Below, in pieces: positions 1-11,505 of a stretch of 64,000 bases of DNA (positions within the stretch are counted from its first letter, which is position 1; each line of letters starts with the position of its first letter). The notes under the pieces were generated by a model, which saw nothing but the letters and a program-made list of their open reading frames with translations, had not been told where the DNA came from and did not search any database. Position numbers and translations under genes: made by a program. Where the stretch lies: positions 372,001 through 436,000 of the forward strand of contig NZ_CP006271.1 of the NCBI RefSeq assembly GCF_000737595.1, in the 5' to 3' direction. The DNA comes from Synechococcus sp. KORDI-52. GTDB taxonomy: Bacteria > Cyanobacteriota > Cyanobacteriia > PCC-6307 > Cyanobiaceae.

Positions 1-2
1 AC

Positions 3-911
3 TATCAGGAGGCCATGAACAGCATCGCTGCCCTCACGGGCAGCAACTACACCGGGCTCACCTATGAGAACGGTCAAGTGCGCCAGATCTACGTGCAGGG
101 CACACCGGATCAACGCCAGAGCATCGACGACGTGCTGGGTTACTACGTTCAAGATCGCGACGGCGGGCTGGTGCAGGTGTCGCAGTTCGCCGACGCCGAG
201 CTGAGCAGCGCTCCGCCGGTGATCAGCCATTACAACCTCAACCGCACCGTGCAGATCCAGGGCGCGGAAGCGATCGGCAAGAGCAGCGGTCAAGCCCTGG
301 CCAAGATTCAGGCGCTGTTCACAGCTGCCGACTTCACCAACATCGGCTCGGCTTTCACCGGGCTCGCCGCTTTGCAGTTGTCTGCCGGCAACGCCAGCGT
401 GCTGGTGTTCGGCCTTGGCGTGTTGATCGTTTACCTGGTGCTCTCCGCCCAGTACGAGAGCTATGTCACGCCCGTGATCATCCTGGCCACGGTGCCGCTG
501 GCCATGCTGGGTGCCCTGGCCTTCCTGGCCCTGCGCTCGATCGATCTGAACATCTATGCCCAGGTGGGCCTGGTGACCCTGATCGGACTGGCGGCCAAGA
601 ACGGCATCTTGATCGTGGAGGTGGCGGAACAGAAACTCGAGCAGGGTCTGAGCATCACCGAGGCGGTGGTGAAGTCCGCCGAATCCCGGCTGCGGCCGAT
701 CCTGATGACCGCCATCGCCGCCTTGGCGGGCTTCCTCCCTTTGGTGGTCGCCAATGGTGCCGGTGCCCACAGTCAGCAGTCGCTGGGCACCGTGATCTTC
801 GGTGGCCTGGTGGTGGCCACGGTGTTGTCCCTCGGGGTGGTGCCACCGGTGTACGTGCTGGTGAAAAACCTCGAAAACCGTCTGTTCTCTCGCCAGGATG
901 TACCGGCGTAG
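3..911 (+). CDS. RND-family efflux pump inner-membrane subunit, C-terminal part (5' end outside window)
   Basis: The reading frame is open from the first base, so this is the C-terminal ~300 residues of a protein normally about 1,000 residues long. It matches the AcrB/HAE1 class of proton-driven exporters in the inner membrane. The visible part holds the end of the periplasmic porter domain followed by a run of transmembrane helices (residues ~130-290). The segment LIGLAAKNGILIVEVAEQ is the family's conserved stretch near the proton-relay helix, and SRLRPILMTAIAALAGFLPL is the typical next loop and helix. The substrate cannot be told from this part. The protein ends with a short polar tail, and an alpha/beta hydrolase gene follows after 11 bases. 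Confidence 0.9.
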   Translation, partial: YQEAMNSIAALTGSNYTGLTYENGQVRQIYVQGTPDQRQSIDDVLGYYVQDRDGGLVQVSQFADAELSSAPPVISHYNLNRTVQIQGAEAIGKSSGQALAKIQALFTAADFTNIGSAFTGLAALQLSAGNASVLVFGLGVLIVYLVLSAQYESYVTPVIILATVPLAMLGALAFLALRSIDLNIYAQVGLVTLIGLAAKNGILIVEVAEQKLEQGLSITEAVVKSAESRLRPILMTAIAALAGFLPLVVANGAGAHSQQSLGTVIFGGLVVATVLSLGVVPPVYVLVKNLENRLFSRQDVPA

Positions 912-922
912 CAGGCCAAGGC

Positions 923-1843
923 GTGAGCCATAGCGAGAACCTTTGGAGCTGGAAGGAGCGATCGATTGGCTGGAGCCGGATGGGCGAGGCAGATGCTGAA
1001 GAGGCGGTGCTGCTGATCCATGGCTTCGGGGCCAACACCAGCCACTGGCGCTTCAACCAACCGGTGCTGGCGGAGCAAGCTCCTACCTATGCCATTGATC
1101 TGCTGGGCTTCGGCCGCAGTGATCAACCCCGGGCCCGCTTGAAGGATGAAGCTGCAAGCGACGATGCGGTGCATTACGGCTTTGATCTCTGGGGTAAGCA
1201 AGTCGCCGACTTCTGCCATGAGGTGATCGATCGGCCGGTACGGCTTGTCGGCAATTCGATCGGCGGTGTCGTGGCCCTACGGGCGGCGCAGCTGCTGGGA
1301 GAGCATTGCCGAGGTGTGGTGCTGATCGACTGTGCCCAGCGCTTGATGGATGACAAGCAACTGGAAACCCAGCCGGCCTGGATGACATGGATCCGACCCG
1401 CGTTGAAGACCCTGGTGCGGCAGCGCTGGCTCAGCACCGCACTGTTCCGCAATGCTGCACGGCCTGGCGTGATCCGCAGCGTGTTGAAGCAGGCTTACCC
1501 CAGTGGCGCCAACATCGACGATGAACTGGTGAACCTGCTACTCAAACCCACACAACGGGATGGAGCCACTGAAGCCTTCCGCGGCTTCATCAACCTGTTC
1601 GATGACCATTTGGCTCCTCAATTGATGGAGGAGCTGAAAGTTCCGGTGCATCTGATCTGGGGCGCGAAGGATCCCTGGGAGCCGATTGCCGAGGCCAGAC
1701 GCTGGACACAGACCATCGGGTGTATCGAATCACTGGAGGTGATTCCTGAGGCAGGTCACTGTCCCCATGACGAAGCACCGGATCAGGTGAATCCAGTGCT
1801 TCAACGATTGATCAAAACAGCATCAACTCAACAGGCAACGTAG
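923..1843 (+). CDS. alpha/beta-fold hydrolase
   Basis: A 306-residue soluble protein with the complete alpha/beta hydrolase layout. The oxyanion-side motif LLIHGFGANTSHW lies near residue 32, the nucleophile elbow GNSIGG (Ser) near 108, the acid WGAKDPWEP near 249, and the catalytic His in EAGHCPHDEAP near 279. Cyanobacterial relatives of this size are often annotated as pheophytinase-like or generic hydrolases, and the substrate is not known from sequence. The start is GTG. The 3' end overlaps the convergent sigma factor gene by 16 bases. Confidence 0.85.
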   Translation: MSHSENLWSWKERSIGWSRMGEADAEEAVLLIHGFGANTSHWRFNQPVLAEQAPTYAIDLLGFGRSDQPRARLKDEAASDDAVHYGFDLWGKQVADFCHEVIDRPVRLVGNSIGGVVALRAAQLLGEHCRGVVLIDCAQRLMDDKQLETQPAWMTWIRPALKTLVRQRWLSTALFRNAARPGVIRSVLKQAYPSGANIDDELVNLLLKPTQRDGATEAFRGFINLFDDHLAPQLMEELKVPVHLIWGAKDPWEPIAEARRWTQTIGCIESLEVIPEAGHCPHDEAPDQVNPVLQRLIKTASTQQAT

Positions 1844-2835
1844 GCCTCCACCTGATCACTCACGCGACGCAGACCAGCCAAACCATCACGCTCCAGATTC
1901 CGTACCCGATCGCGGCTCATTCCAAGGATCCTGCCGATGCCGGTGAGACTCATCGGATCTTCACCATCCATGCCGTAACGCATGCGCAGCACCTGCTCCT
2001 GCAGATGGGGCAACTGGCCCAAGAGACTACGCAAATCACCCTTAAGACAGTCTTCCTCAACCTGGTCGCTGGGAAGATCTCCTTCACCGGAGAGCAGCTC
2101 CAGCAGTTCGGTGTCATCACCATCACCCACCTTCATCTCAAGGCTCACCGGCTGACGAGCACGGCACATGAGGTCCTTGACGTCGTCTTCTGGGAGTTCA
2201 ACGAACTCGGCCAGCTCAGTGACGGTGGGCGTGCGACCAAGCTCCTGACTCAGCTCCCGCTGGCCTTTCTTGAGCTTGTTCAACATCTCGGTGATGTGAA
2301 TCGGCAGGCGAATCGTGCGGCTCTTCTCAGCGATGGCCCGGGTGATGCCCTGACGAATCCACCAGTAGGCATATGTGGAAAACTTGTAACCACGGGTGGG
2401 ATCAAATTTTTCCACTCCGCGGACCAGGCCAATGGTTCCTTCCTGGATCAGATCCAGCAGTTCCATGTTCCGCTTGGTGTACTTCTTGGCCACGCTCACC
2501 ACCAGTCTCAGGTTGGCAGCCACCATCCGTTCTTTCGCACGACGACCATGTTGCAGCTTGCGCTTGAGCTGCATGGAAGACAGTCCAGAAGCTTTTGCAA
2601 GCTTGTCTCGGCTGGGCTTTTCACCTTCCTTGCTCTCCAGTTCAGACTCGAGTGACTCCAGATCCATCAGCTCCTGAACCTGTCGCCCAAGGGTGATCTC
2701 CTGCTCATGGGTCAGCAGCGGAACACGGCCGATGTCGCGCAGATAAGAACGGACCAGATCGACGTCAGCCGTAACGGTTTTCGCAGCCTTAGCAGCAGTT
2801 TTGGGCTTGGAAGCAGCGGTCGCAGCCGGAGCCAT
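1828..2835 (-). CDS. group 2 RNA polymerase sigma-70 factor
   Basis: A 335-residue sigma factor. After an Ala/Lys-rich N-terminal tail (about 25 residues) comes region 1.2 (DLVRSYLRDIGRVPLLTHEQE). Region 2 has the core-binding and -10 recognition segments (DLIQEGTIGLVRGVEKFD, then KFSTYAYWWIRQGITRAI). Region 3 follows, then region 4 with the helix-turn-helix SLTGIGRILGMSRDRVRNLE. The absence of region 1.1 and the length place it in group 2, the non-essential RpoD-like sigmas of which cyanobacteria carry several for light, nutrient and circadian responses. Which one it is (SigB, C, D or E class) cannot be settled by eye. Confidence 0.93.
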   Translation of the reverse strand: MAPAATAASKPKTAAKAAKTVTADVDLVRSYLRDIGRVPLLTHEQEITLGRQVQELMDLESLESELESKEGEKPSRDKLAKASGLSSMQLKRKLQHGRRAKERMVAANLRLVVSVAKKYTKRNMELLDLIQEGTIGLVRGVEKFDPTRGYKFSTYAYWWIRQGITRAIAEKSRTIRLPIHITEMLNKLKKGQRELSQELGRTPTVTELAEFVELPEDDVKDLMCRARQPVSLEMKVGDGDDTELLELLSGEGDLPSDQVEEDCLKGDLRSLLGQLPHLQEQVLRMRYGMDGEDPMSLTGIGRILGMSRDRVRNLERDGLAGLRRVSDQVEAYVAC

Positions 2836-2889
2836 GGGGCGCTTCTTTGAGTTATGTAAAGAGTACTCCTAAGAATCGTTAACAGACTC

Positions 2890-4350
2890 TCAGAAAGCCA
2901 GCAAAGCAAAGAAATGGGTAGAAATACCTGCGGTCTGCAGCAGCTGTGGCAAGTGGATCAGCAGCCATCCCGCTGTCTTCAAGTAGATCAGCGTGCCAGC
3001 CACGTCAGTGCAGGTGGTGATGAACGGCGTGGACATCAGCGCTGGATCCAAACCCATGCGGTGAAACAGCAGCGGGAAAGCCGCGCCTGCGGTGGCAGCC
3101 AGGGTGGTGATCGCCAGCAGGCTCATCCCCACAGACAGGCCCACCAGGGCGCTTTCCCCTCTCCACCAGGCAAAGGGCAGCACCAACAGCATCATCAACA
3201 CCCCCAGCAGAGCCCCCGCCATGGCTTCGCGCCCAATGGCACGCCAGGGACCGAGGGCAGAGATGCTCTCGGTGCTCAAACCACGGATCACCACGGTGGA
3301 GCTTTGGGCCCCCACATTGCCTCCGGTGCCAACGAGCAAGGGGATAAACGCCGCCAGCAAAACCACCCGCTCCAGCACCTCTTCATTGGAGGCGATCACT
3401 TCCGAGGTGAAAAAACTGGCGAGCACCAGCACCGCCAGCCACACCACGCGGCGTCGGGCGACGGTGAACAGATTGCTGCTGAAATAATCATCGTCATCAC
3501 CGGCCTGAACTGCGCCAGCCGCATAGAGATCACGGGTGGCCTCTTGCTCGATCACATCGATCACGTCGTCCACCGTGACGATGCCCACGAGTCGCTGTTC
3601 CCGATCCACCACAGGAACGGCGAGAAAGTCGTAACGCTGAATCGTGCGGGCCACCTTCTCCTGATCGGTGTCGGTGCTGACGCTGAGCACCTCCTCCGTC
3701 ATCACACCGCCGATGCGGGCCTGGGGGTCAGCTGTCACCAGATCCCTGAGCGACAGAATTCCGCTGAGGCGTCGCTCCGCATCCGTCACGTAGAGGGAAT
3801 AAATCGTCTCGGTGTCCCGGGCGCGCCGCCGCACGATTTCCAGCGCCACAGCTGCGGTCTGGTTTTCCTTGAGAGCGATGTACTCGGTGGTCATCAAGCG
3901 ACCGGCCGTCTCAGAGCGGTACCCCAGGAGTTCAGCAGTCACCTTGCGCTCATCCGGGCTGAGCTCACTGAGCAACTGCCGCACCACCTTGGCCGGGAGC
4001 TCTTCGAACAAGCGAGCGCGGTCATCCGGAGACATCTCCTCCACCACCTCCCGCATCTCACCAGAACGCAACAGGCTCAGCAGGCTCTGCTGGGTGGCCG
4101 TGTCGAGGTACTCATACACACTGATGGCTTCATCCTTGCTGAGCAGGCGAAAGGCGATCGCCTGCAGGTTGACTGGAAGCGTTCCGATCGCTTGAGCGAT
4201 ATCCACCGGCTGAACAGGTTCCAGCAGCAATTTGACGGCGTCGTAATTGCCCGCCTGCAACATCGCGGCGAGCTCGTGGGAGACGGCCTCGGCCAGCAAC
4301 TCGTGCTCCACGCCCATGCCAGCACTGCTCAGCCCCGATGCCTCCGTCAT
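2890..4350 (-). CDS. mgtE: magnesium transporter MgtE
   Basis: A 486-residue Mg2+ channel/transporter of the inner membrane. The N-terminal helical MgtE_N domain (residues ~35-135) includes LSPDERKVTAELLGYRSETAGRLM, which joins the Mg2+-sensing N domain to the paired CBS domains (~140-265). The plug-helix region and five transmembrane segments follow (~300-480). The pore-lining stretch GTGGNVGAQSSTVVIRGL is diagnostic. In this family, Mg2+ binding to the cytosolic N/CBS domains closes the pore. The gene is read on the same strand as the sigma factor, 54 bases upstream of it. Confidence 0.95.
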   Translation of the reverse strand: MTEASGLSSAGMGVEHELLAEAVSHELAAMLQAGNYDAVKLLLEPVQPVDIAQAIGTLPVNLQAIAFRLLSKDEAISVYEYLDTATQQSLLSLLRSGEMREVVEEMSPDDRARLFEELPAKVVRQLLSELSPDERKVTAELLGYRSETAGRLMTTEYIALKENQTAAVALEIVRRRARDTETIYSLYVTDAERRLSGILSLRDLVTADPQARIGGVMTEEVLSVSTDTDQEKVARTIQRYDFLAVPVVDREQRLVGIVTVDDVIDVIEQEATRDLYAAGAVQAGDDDDYFSSNLFTVARRRVVWLAVLVLASFFTSEVIASNEEVLERVVLLAAFIPLLVGTGGNVGAQSSTVVIRGLSTESISALGPWRAIGREAMAGALLGVLMMLLVLPFAWWRGESALVGLSVGMSLLAITTLAATAGAAFPLLFHRMGLDPALMSTPFITTCTDVAGTLIYLKTAGWLLIHLPQLLQTAGISTHFFALLAF

Positions 4351-4422
4351 GCCCCTCCGGCCGGGAGCCCAGTGTATGGCCGTTACAGCCGGTTAACCTC
4401 TGCGCTCTATCCCTGTTCCACC

Positions 4423-4896
4423 ATGGCGATCAGCGTCAGTTCCGTCTCCGTCACCACCCCCGACGGCAGCAGCAAATCCCTGGGCGACTACGCCGGCAAG
4501 GTGCTGCTGATCGTGAACGTGGCCAGCCGCTGTGGCTTTACCAAACAATACGCCGGCCTCCAGGCCCTGAACGAGGCCTACGCCGCCAAGGGCCTGGCCG
4601 TTCTGGGTTTCCCCTGCAACGACTTCGGCGCCCAGGAGCCCGGCAGCCTCGACGAGATCAAGAGCTTCTGCTCCACCACCTACGGCGCCGACTTCGAACT
4701 CTTCGAGAAGGTGCACGCCAAGGGCAGCACCACCGAGCCTTACACCACCCTCAATCAAATGGATCCCGCCGGTGATGTGGAGTGGAACTTCGAGAAATTC
4801 CTCGTGGGCAAGGACGGCACCGTGATCGCCCGCTTCAAGAGTGGCGTCACACCGGAAGACCTCAAGTCGGCGATTGAGGCGGCCCTGGCGGATTGA
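4423..4896 (+). CDS. glutathione peroxidase-like peroxiredoxin (Cys type)
   Basis: A 157-residue thioredoxin-fold peroxidase that reduces lipid or hydrogen peroxides with a thiol donor. The active-site Cys replaces selenocysteine in NVASRCGFTKQY (residue ~34). The tetrad partners are Gln in FPCNDFGAQEPGS and Trp in VEWNFEKFLV. The second motif Cys (FPCN) is also present. Non-animal enzymes of this kind usually use thioredoxin rather than glutathione. The frame is open far upstream across mgtE, but homology begins at the ATG at 4423, so the start is placed there. It is divergent from mgtE, with 72 bases between the starts. Confidence 0.92.
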   Translation: MAISVSSVSVTTPDGSSKSLGDYAGKVLLIVNVASRCGFTKQYAGLQALNEAYAAKGLAVLGFPCNDFGAQEPGSLDEIKSFCSTTYGADFELFEKVHAKGSTTEPYTTLNQMDPAGDVEWNFEKFLVGKDGTVIARFKSGVTPEDLKSAIEAALAD

Positions 4897-5260
4897 GCCG
4901 TCGCCCCAGGCTGAACCCAAGGGCTGCGGCACCCAGCCCCAGCCCGAGGGTCAGCCCGATCAAGCCCAAGGCGGCAGCCCAATCTCCGGAACTCAGGTGC
5001 TTCATGGCCGCCAGCATCCAGCTGCTGAAGGTGGTGAGCGAGCCACAGAAGCCAATGCCCAGCAGCAACTGCCGCCGCGGTGCGGCGGGAAGCCCGGCCA
5101 GCAAGCCCAACAGGGCAGCCCCCAGAACGTTGACCAGCAGGTTCTGATCTCCCAGACGATGAACCACCTGCCAGCGCAGGAGCGCTCCGGGCACGGCGCC
5201 CAGCCCCACGAGAAGCAGCTCCTGCAGTTCCAGTTGCAGGCTCGGTTTCGTTTCAGGCAT
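4862..5260 (-). CDS. crcB: CrcB/Fluc fluoride channel subunit (second of a pair)
   Basis: A 132-residue, four-helix membrane protein of the Fluc/CrcB family, which exports fluoride as a dimer. Landmarks are [14 protein letters not shown] in TM1, the conserved Asn in [14 protein letters not shown] (TM2), and [12 protein letters not shown] (the TM3 break with the Phe/Thr/Ser pore motif). The start is placed at the ATG at 5260, which overlaps the upstream crcB by 8 bases. The 3' end overlaps the convergent peroxidase gene by 35 bases. Adjacent unequal crcB copies usually form antiparallel heterodimers, which is the likely arrangement here. Confidence 0.88.
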   Translation of the reverse strand: MPETKPSLQLELQELLLVGLGAVPGALLRWQVVHRLGDQNLLVNVLGAALLGLLAGLPAAPRRQLLLGIGFCGSLTTFSSWMLAAMKHLSSGDWAAALGLIGLTLGLGLGAAALGFSLGRRLNPPGPPQSPT

Positions 5261-5633
5261 GGGTCCCCAATCCGTAACCAACGGCCGAGGCCAGCAAGCC
5301 GGCCCCAATCGAAGCCACCGCCAAGACCAGGGCGGTCAGCGCCTGACCGGCCCGCAGCTCATTGAGGAGTTCCACAGCAAAGGTGGAAAAGGTGCTGAGG
5401 CTGCCGAAAAAACCCACTCCCATCAGCAAGGCAATTCCCGTGCTGGCGGTGCAGGTTTCGTTGAGGGCCAGCACCAACCCCAGGGCGAAACAGGCCACCA
5501 CATTCACCAGAAACGTGCCCCAGTGCTTCTTCGGCACCATCGGCTGAAAGTGGTTCACCACCTTCAAGCGCAGCCAGGCTCCGGGGATCGCCCCGAGACC
5601 AACCAACAGGGCATCAGACGCGGAGCCAGCCAC
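5253..5633 (-). CDS. crcB: CrcB/Fluc fluoride channel subunit (first of a pair)
   Basis: A 126-residue membrane protein paralogous to the next gene on the strand. It has [15 protein letters not shown] (TM1), the Asn of [15 protein letters not shown] (TM2) and [17 protein letters not shown] (TM3 pore motif). Upstream in-frame codons belong to the overlapping SH3-like gene, so the GTG at 5633 is the most sensible start (20-base overlap). The short connection to the following copy (8-base overlap) suggests coupled translation of the two halves of one channel. No fluoride riboswitch is visible; expression probably comes from the gyrB transcript. Confidence 0.85.
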   Translation of the reverse strand: MAGSASDALLVGLGAIPGAWLRLKVVNHFQPMVPKKHWGTFLVNVVACFALGLVLALNETCTASTGIALLMGVGFFGSLSTFSTFAVELLNELRAGQALTALVLAVASIGAGLLASAVGYGLGTHA

Positions 5634-5918
5634 GGCGTTGATCTCCGGAAAGGGTTTGCACGTGCAGCCAGTCCTGGCCATCGGCGGCGGACCAACGCCG
5701 CAGCAGTCGCAGGGAGGATCCCGCCTTGAGGGTGCCCAGCCTGGGGGCCACCGCCAGGGGGCTGAGCCGCAAAGGCTGATCGGAGCTGATGTGCAGCGGC
5801 CCGGAGGCCGCACGACGCCGGGGCTGCGGTTGACGCCGATCCGCACCTCCAGCGGGCAAAGCCGCCGGGGCCATCAGGGCCACCCCCAGCAGCCAACTCC
5901 AGCGCAGAACAGGCCCCA

Positions 5919-5919
<1 letters not shown>
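5614..5919 (-). CDS. small exported protein with an SH3-like (bacterial SH3) region
   Basis: A 101-residue protein beginning with a signal peptide (about residues 1-25, [17 protein letters not shown]). An Arg/Gln-rich spacer follows, then a short bacterial SH3-like beta barrel ([21 protein letters not shown] ... [18 protein letters not shown]). Its ATG overlaps the gyrB stop as TGATG, which implies coupled translation, and its end overlaps crcB. Such domains often bind peptidoglycan or peptides in the periplasm. The call to SH3 rests on the pattern of a Leu/Arg-rich strand and the closing G-W-L-R-V, so it is moderately secure. Confidence 0.65.
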
Positions 5920-7886
<1,967 letters not shown>

Positions 7887-7932
7887 TCAGAAAGTCTCAA
7901 GCCAGGAAACCGGGTCATGGGCGGGCGCAACG

Positions 7933-7960
7933 GCTCTAAACCTCGACCTGACAATGTCAA
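7933..7960 (-). promoter_or_regulatory. candidate sigma-70 promoter of gyrB
   Basis: On the minus strand a perfect -35 hexamer TTGACA (7960-7955) is followed after 16 bases by TAGAGC (7938-7933, half matching TATAAT). The gyrB ATG lies about 47 bases further on. The -35 box sits inside an 11-base palindrome, TGACA-T-TGTCA. This is read by eye only; the -10 is weak. Confidence 0.4.
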
Positions 7961-8039
7961 TCTACCACCGGCTGTCTATAGAGGCTTGCAGAGGCCTCTC
8001 AGCGCCCATTCCAAGCCGGGCTGCACCCCCCTCACCCCT

Positions 8040-8939
8040 TTGAACAGCTCCAACCCCCTGGTGATCACTCTGCTCGGGCCCACCGCCAGCGGCAAGACGG
8101 CCCTGGCTCTGGAGATCGCTGAACGGCTGGATCTGCCGGTAATCAACGTGGATTCCCGCCAGCTCTATCGGGAGATGGACATCGGAACCGCCAAGCCGAC
8201 GGCGGAGCAGCAAGCGCGGGTGCAGCACCATCTGCTCGATCTGCGTGCACCGGACCAGCCAATCACGCTGCAGGAGTTCCAGGCAGCGGCCAATCCCTGC
8301 ATCAACCGTGAACTGGAGCAACGGGGCATCGCCCTGCTAGTGGGCGGTAGCGGGCTGTATCTCAAAGCACTCACCAGCGGCCTGCAGCCTCCGGCGGTGC
8401 CCCCCCAGCCGCAGCTGCGCCAGCAACTGACGGCCCTGGGCCAGGACATCTGCCATCCACTGCTGCAGGCCGCAGACCCCGAGGCCGCCGCCAAGATCGC
8501 CCCCGCCGATGCTGTGCGCACCCAGCGGGCCCTAGAAGTGCTCTACGCCTCCGGGCAACCGATGAGCCGCCAGGCCACGGCCACCCCTCCGCCCTGGCGG
8601 GTGCTGGAGCTGGGCCTCAATCCCGCCAATCTGCGCCAGCGGATCCAGCAACGCAGCGAGCAGCTTTACACAGAAGGGCTGGTGAACGAGACCCGACACC
8701 TGAGCGATCGCTACGGCGCTGATCTACCCCTGCTGCAGACCATCGGCTACGGCGAAGCATTGCAAGTGATCACTGGCAGCCTGAGCACCTCTGAAGCGGT
8801 GCGGATCACCAGCCAACGCACCCGCCAGTTCGCCAAACGCCAACGCACCTGGTTCCGACGTCAACACAACCCCAACTGGCTGCCGGACCAGGCAACAGTG
8901 ACAGATGCGATGACGTTGATCCAGCAGCATCTAAGGTGA
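8040..8939 (+). CDS. miaA: tRNA dimethylallyltransferase
   Basis: A 299-residue enzyme that puts an isopentenyl group on A37 of tRNAs reading UNN codons. The P-loop GPTASGKTA lies near residue 15. [20 protein letters not shown] is the family's Asp/Arg/Gln motif, [19 protein letters not shown] follows, and [14 protein letters not shown] is the C-terminal basic signature. The frame runs far upstream but homology begins only near 8040, where TTG gives the start [14 protein letters not shown]. It is divergent from gyrB, and infC follows after 57 bases. Confidence 0.93.
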   Translation: MNSSNPLVITLLGPTASGKTALALEIAERLDLPVINVDSRQLYREMDIGTAKPTAEQQARVQHHLLDLRAPDQPITLQEFQAAANPCINRELEQRGIALLVGGSGLYLKALTSGLQPPAVPPQPQLRQQLTALGQDICHPLLQAADPEAAAKIAPADAVRTQRALEVLYASGQPMSRQATATPPPWRVLELGLNPANLRQRIQQRSEQLYTEGLVNETRHLSDRYGADLPLLQTIGYGEALQVITGSLSTSEAVRITSQRTRQFAKRQRTWFRRQHNPNWLPDQATVTDAMTLIQQHLR

Positions 8940-8996
8940 AGAATGCAGACGTTGTATTCATCGAAGTTGTCTGCTCCTGTCCCTGTCACCACCTGA

Positions 8997-9650
8997 ATGC
9001 CCCCACGTCCCCGTTTTGACCGTCGTGCCCCGGTTCGGGAGCTGCCCAACATCAACGACAGGATCAATTACCCCCAGTTGCGGGTAGTCGACTCAGACGG
9101 CGCTCAGCTGGGCGTGATCAGCCGGGACGAAGCCCTGGATGTGGCCCGCGACCGGGAATTGGATCTGGTGTTGGTGAGCGAAAAGGCTGACCCGCCGGTC
9201 TGCCGGATCATGGACTACGGCAAGTTCAAGTTCGAGCAAGAAAAGAAAGCCAAAGAGGCCAAGAAGAAGTCGCACCAGACCGAAGTCAAGGAGGTCAAGA
9301 TGCGCTACAAGATCGATCAGCATGACTACGACGTGCGCATCGGTCAGGCCCAGCGCTTCCTCAAGGCCGGAGACAAGGTGAAGTGCACCGTGATCTTCCG
9401 AGGCAGGGAAATTCAGCACACCGCTCTGGCGGAGACCCTGCTGCGGCGCATGGCCAAAGATCTGGAGGAAAAGGCCGAAATCCAGCAGGCGCCCAAACGG
9501 GAAGGCCGCAACATGATCATGTTCCTCACCCCCCGCAAAACGCCGCTGGTGAAGAAGGAAGAAAAAGAACAAGCCGCCAATAAGGCCGTACGCACAATTC
9601 CGGCACCCCCACGGCCAACGGCCGCCAAGGTGAGCAACCCCCAGGGCTAA
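8997..9650 (+). CDS. infC: translation initiation factor IF-3
   Basis: A 217-residue protein. The N-terminal domain is marked by [20 protein letters not shown] and [21 protein letters not shown] Lys-rich linker helix follows ([16 protein letters not shown]). The C-terminal 30S-binding domain includes [16 protein letters not shown] and [16 protein letters not shown] Lys/Pro-rich tail of about 30 residues is an extension common in this group. It starts at a normal ATG, not the AUU of enterobacterial infC, and is not adjacent to rpmI-rplT, which lie 35 kb away. Its stop overlaps the stop of the convergent hydrolase gene. Confidence 0.96.
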   Translation: MPPRPRFDRRAPVRELPNINDRINYPQLRVVDSDGAQLGVISRDEALDVARDRELDLVLVSEKADPPVCRIMDYGKFKFEQEKKAKEAKKKSHQTEVKEVKMRYKIDQHDYDVRIGQAQRFLKAGDKVKCTVIFRGREIQHTALAETLLRRMAKDLEEKAEIQQAPKREGRNMIMFLTPRKTPLVKKEEKEQAANKAVRTIPAPPRPTAAKVSNPQG

Positions 9651-10414
9651 ATCTCAGGGTCGCCACCAAGGAGCACGTTCCAGCCCTGGGCTGAGGCCTG
9701 GGGATCAAAACTGCTGCGTGCTTCGCACATGAAGCCGTGGTCGGCGCCGTCATAGGTCACACAGCGCAAGCGTTCGCCAGCGGGATCGGCCTTGTGCAGG
9801 GCTGCCTGAATCGCTGCACGATCTTCTGCAGGGATCAGGGGATCTGCTGTTCCGAACACGCAGGTGAGGCGTGCCTGGATCTCGGGCAACAGAGCCAGGG
9901 AAGGCGCACCACCGCCAGGCCGCATCCGGCTGATGCCCGCGCCATAGAAATCAAAAGCGGCCGTCACGCCAGGCAGGGTGGCCGCCAGAAAGGCGGCGTG
10001 CCCCCCGAAGCAAAAGCCCACCACATGGATTTCTGCTTGCGGGTGACGGCCGCGCAGCCAGGCCAACGCCGCAGCAACATCACCGAGGATTTGATCAGTG
10101 GTTGTGGCGTCCTTGTGGCGTCGACCATGGGCCAGATCGGACGGTTCATAGGCCAACTCCAAATCAGGCGCCGTGCGGGCAAACAAGGGGACAGCGAGGG
10201 CCGGATAACCCTGGGCGGCCAGACGCCCCGCCACGCCGCGCACCCAGGCGTTCACGCCGAAGACCTCAGGCAGCACGATATAGACTCGATTTTGAGACGA
10301 TTTCGACCCAATAACGTTCACACTTGGGTCCAGCTCCGCCCACCAGCAGCGCAGTGGTACGGCCCCATTGGCGAGCCGAATCCAACGGGATGACGGGGAG
10401 TTGGAAATTGTCAC
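9647..10414 (-). CDS. dienelactone hydrolase family protein
   Basis: About 255 residues, alpha/beta hydrolase fold of the dienelactone hydrolase type. The nucleophile is Cys in [13 protein letters not shown] rather than Ser, the acid is Asp in FGTADPLIP, and the His is in YDGADHGFM. These three mark the family clearly. The substrate is unknown; in cyanobacteria such genes are not tied to aromatic degradation. The start is uncertain: the GTG at 10414 is taken because it leaves 79 bases to the divergent regulator, while the frame stays open to an ATG at 10525 that would overlap that gene. The divergent arrangement makes regulation by the GntR protein possible. Confidence 0.8.
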   Translation of the reverse strand: MTISNSPSSRWIRLANGAVPLRCWWAELDPSVNVIGSKSSQNRVYIVLPEVFGVNAWVRGVAGRLAAQGYPALAVPLFARTAPDLELAYEPSDLAHGRRHKDATTTDQILGDVAAALAWLRGRHPQAEIHVVGFCFGGHAAFLAATLPGVTAAFDFYGAGISRMRPGGGAPSLALLPEIQARLTCVFGTADPLIPAEDRAAIQAALHKADPAGERLRCVTYDGADHGFMCEARSSFDPQASAQGWNVLLGGDPEI

Positions 10415-10493
10415 AGGTCCACAGGACACAGCCCCAATTGTCACCAAGCAATTCGCTCCGTATGGTGGCCGCATTCCGACCTGTCCCACCGGC

Positions 10494-11495
10494 GTGCGAT
10501 TCCATATCCAACAGGAAAGCGACATTCCGGCATCGACGCAGCTCTACAACCAGATCTGTTTCGCCATCGCTGCGAGGCATTACCCGCCGGGCCATCGCTT
10601 GCCCAGCACCCGCCAGCTGGCAATGCAGACCGGATTGCACCGCAACACGATCAGCAAGGTCTACCGCCAATTGGAAACCGATGGCGTTGTGGAGGCCATG
10701 GCCGGCTCCGGCATCTACGTGCGCGACCAGCAGAAACCACGGGAAATCAAAACACCACCGCACATCCGCAATCGCGGTGTCACCGATCTCGACCGAGAAG
10801 TGCGCAAATGCGTGGATGGCCTCCTGAATGCAGGCTGCACTCTTCAGCAGACCCGGGAACTGCTGACCCGGGAGATCGACTGGCGCCTGCGCTGCGGCGC
10901 CCGCGTGCTGGTGAGCACGCCACGGGAAGACATCGGCGCCTCGATGCTGATTGCCGAGGAACTTGAACCCTGCCTCGACGTCCCCGTGGAAGTAGTGCCG
11001 ATGGAGGAACTGGAGAGCGTTCTGGAGAACTCCAGCAACGGAACGGTGGTCACCAGCCGCTATTTCCTCCAACCGGTGGAGGAGCTGGCCAAAAAACACA
11101 GCGTTCGCGCGGTGGCCGTTGACCTCAACGACTTCCGCCAGGAGCTGGCCATGCTCAAGGAGCTGCGCCCCGGAAGCTGCGTGGGCCTGGTGAGCATCAG
11201 CCCCGGCATCCTGCGAGCCGCCGAAGTGATTTTGCACTCGATGCGCGGCAACGAGTTGCTGCTGATGACCGCCACACCGGATGTGGGCAGCCGCCTGCTG
11301 GCCCTGCTGCGGGCCTCCAGCCACGTGCTCTGCGATCGCCCCAGCCTGCCCCTGGTGGAGCAGAGCCTGCGCCAGAACCGCTCACAGCTGATGCGGATGC
11401 CGCAGGTGCATTGCGCCGAGAGCTACCTCAGCACCGATACGATCGACCTGCTCCGCAAGGAGATCGGCCTGCAGATCCCGGCCGCCGCCAGCTGA
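10494..11495 (+). CDS. GntR-type transcriptional regulator with an uncharacterised effector domain
   Basis: About 333 residues from the GTG at 10494. The N-terminal ~75 residues are a winged helix-turn-helix of the GntR class: [20 protein letters not shown], then [20 protein letters not shown] (recognition helix), then [17 protein letters not shown]. The remaining ~230 residues do not look like the FadR, HutC/UTRA or aminotransferase (MocR) partner domains. They show alternating strand/helix patterns ([53 protein letters not shown]), possibly a periplasmic-binding-like ligand domain. Cell ligand and targets are unknown. cysE follows after 10 bases. Confidence 0.82.
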   Translation: MRFHIQQESDIPASTQLYNQICFAIAARHYPPGHRLPSTRQLAMQTGLHRNTISKVYRQLETDGVVEAMAGSGIYVRDQQKPREIKTPPHIRNRGVTDLDREVRKCVDGLLNAGCTLQQTRELLTREIDWRLRCGARVLVSTPREDIGASMLIAEELEPCLDVPVEVVPMEELESVLENSSNGTVVTSRYFLQPVEELAKKHSVRAVAVDLNDFRQELAMLKELRPGSCVGLVSISPGILRAAEVILHSMRGNELLLMTATPDVGSRLLALLRASSHVLCDRPSLPLVEQSLRQNRSQLMRMPQVHCAESYLSTDTIDLLRKEIGLQIPAAAS

Positions 11496-11505
11496 ACCCC
11501 CTGCG

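Noticed and set aside
2914-4422. Long plus-strand frame running into the peroxidase gene from 2914
   Set aside because: It is antisense to mgtE, has a His/Gln-rich composition typical of shadow frames in GC-rich DNA, and peroxidase homology begins only at 4423.
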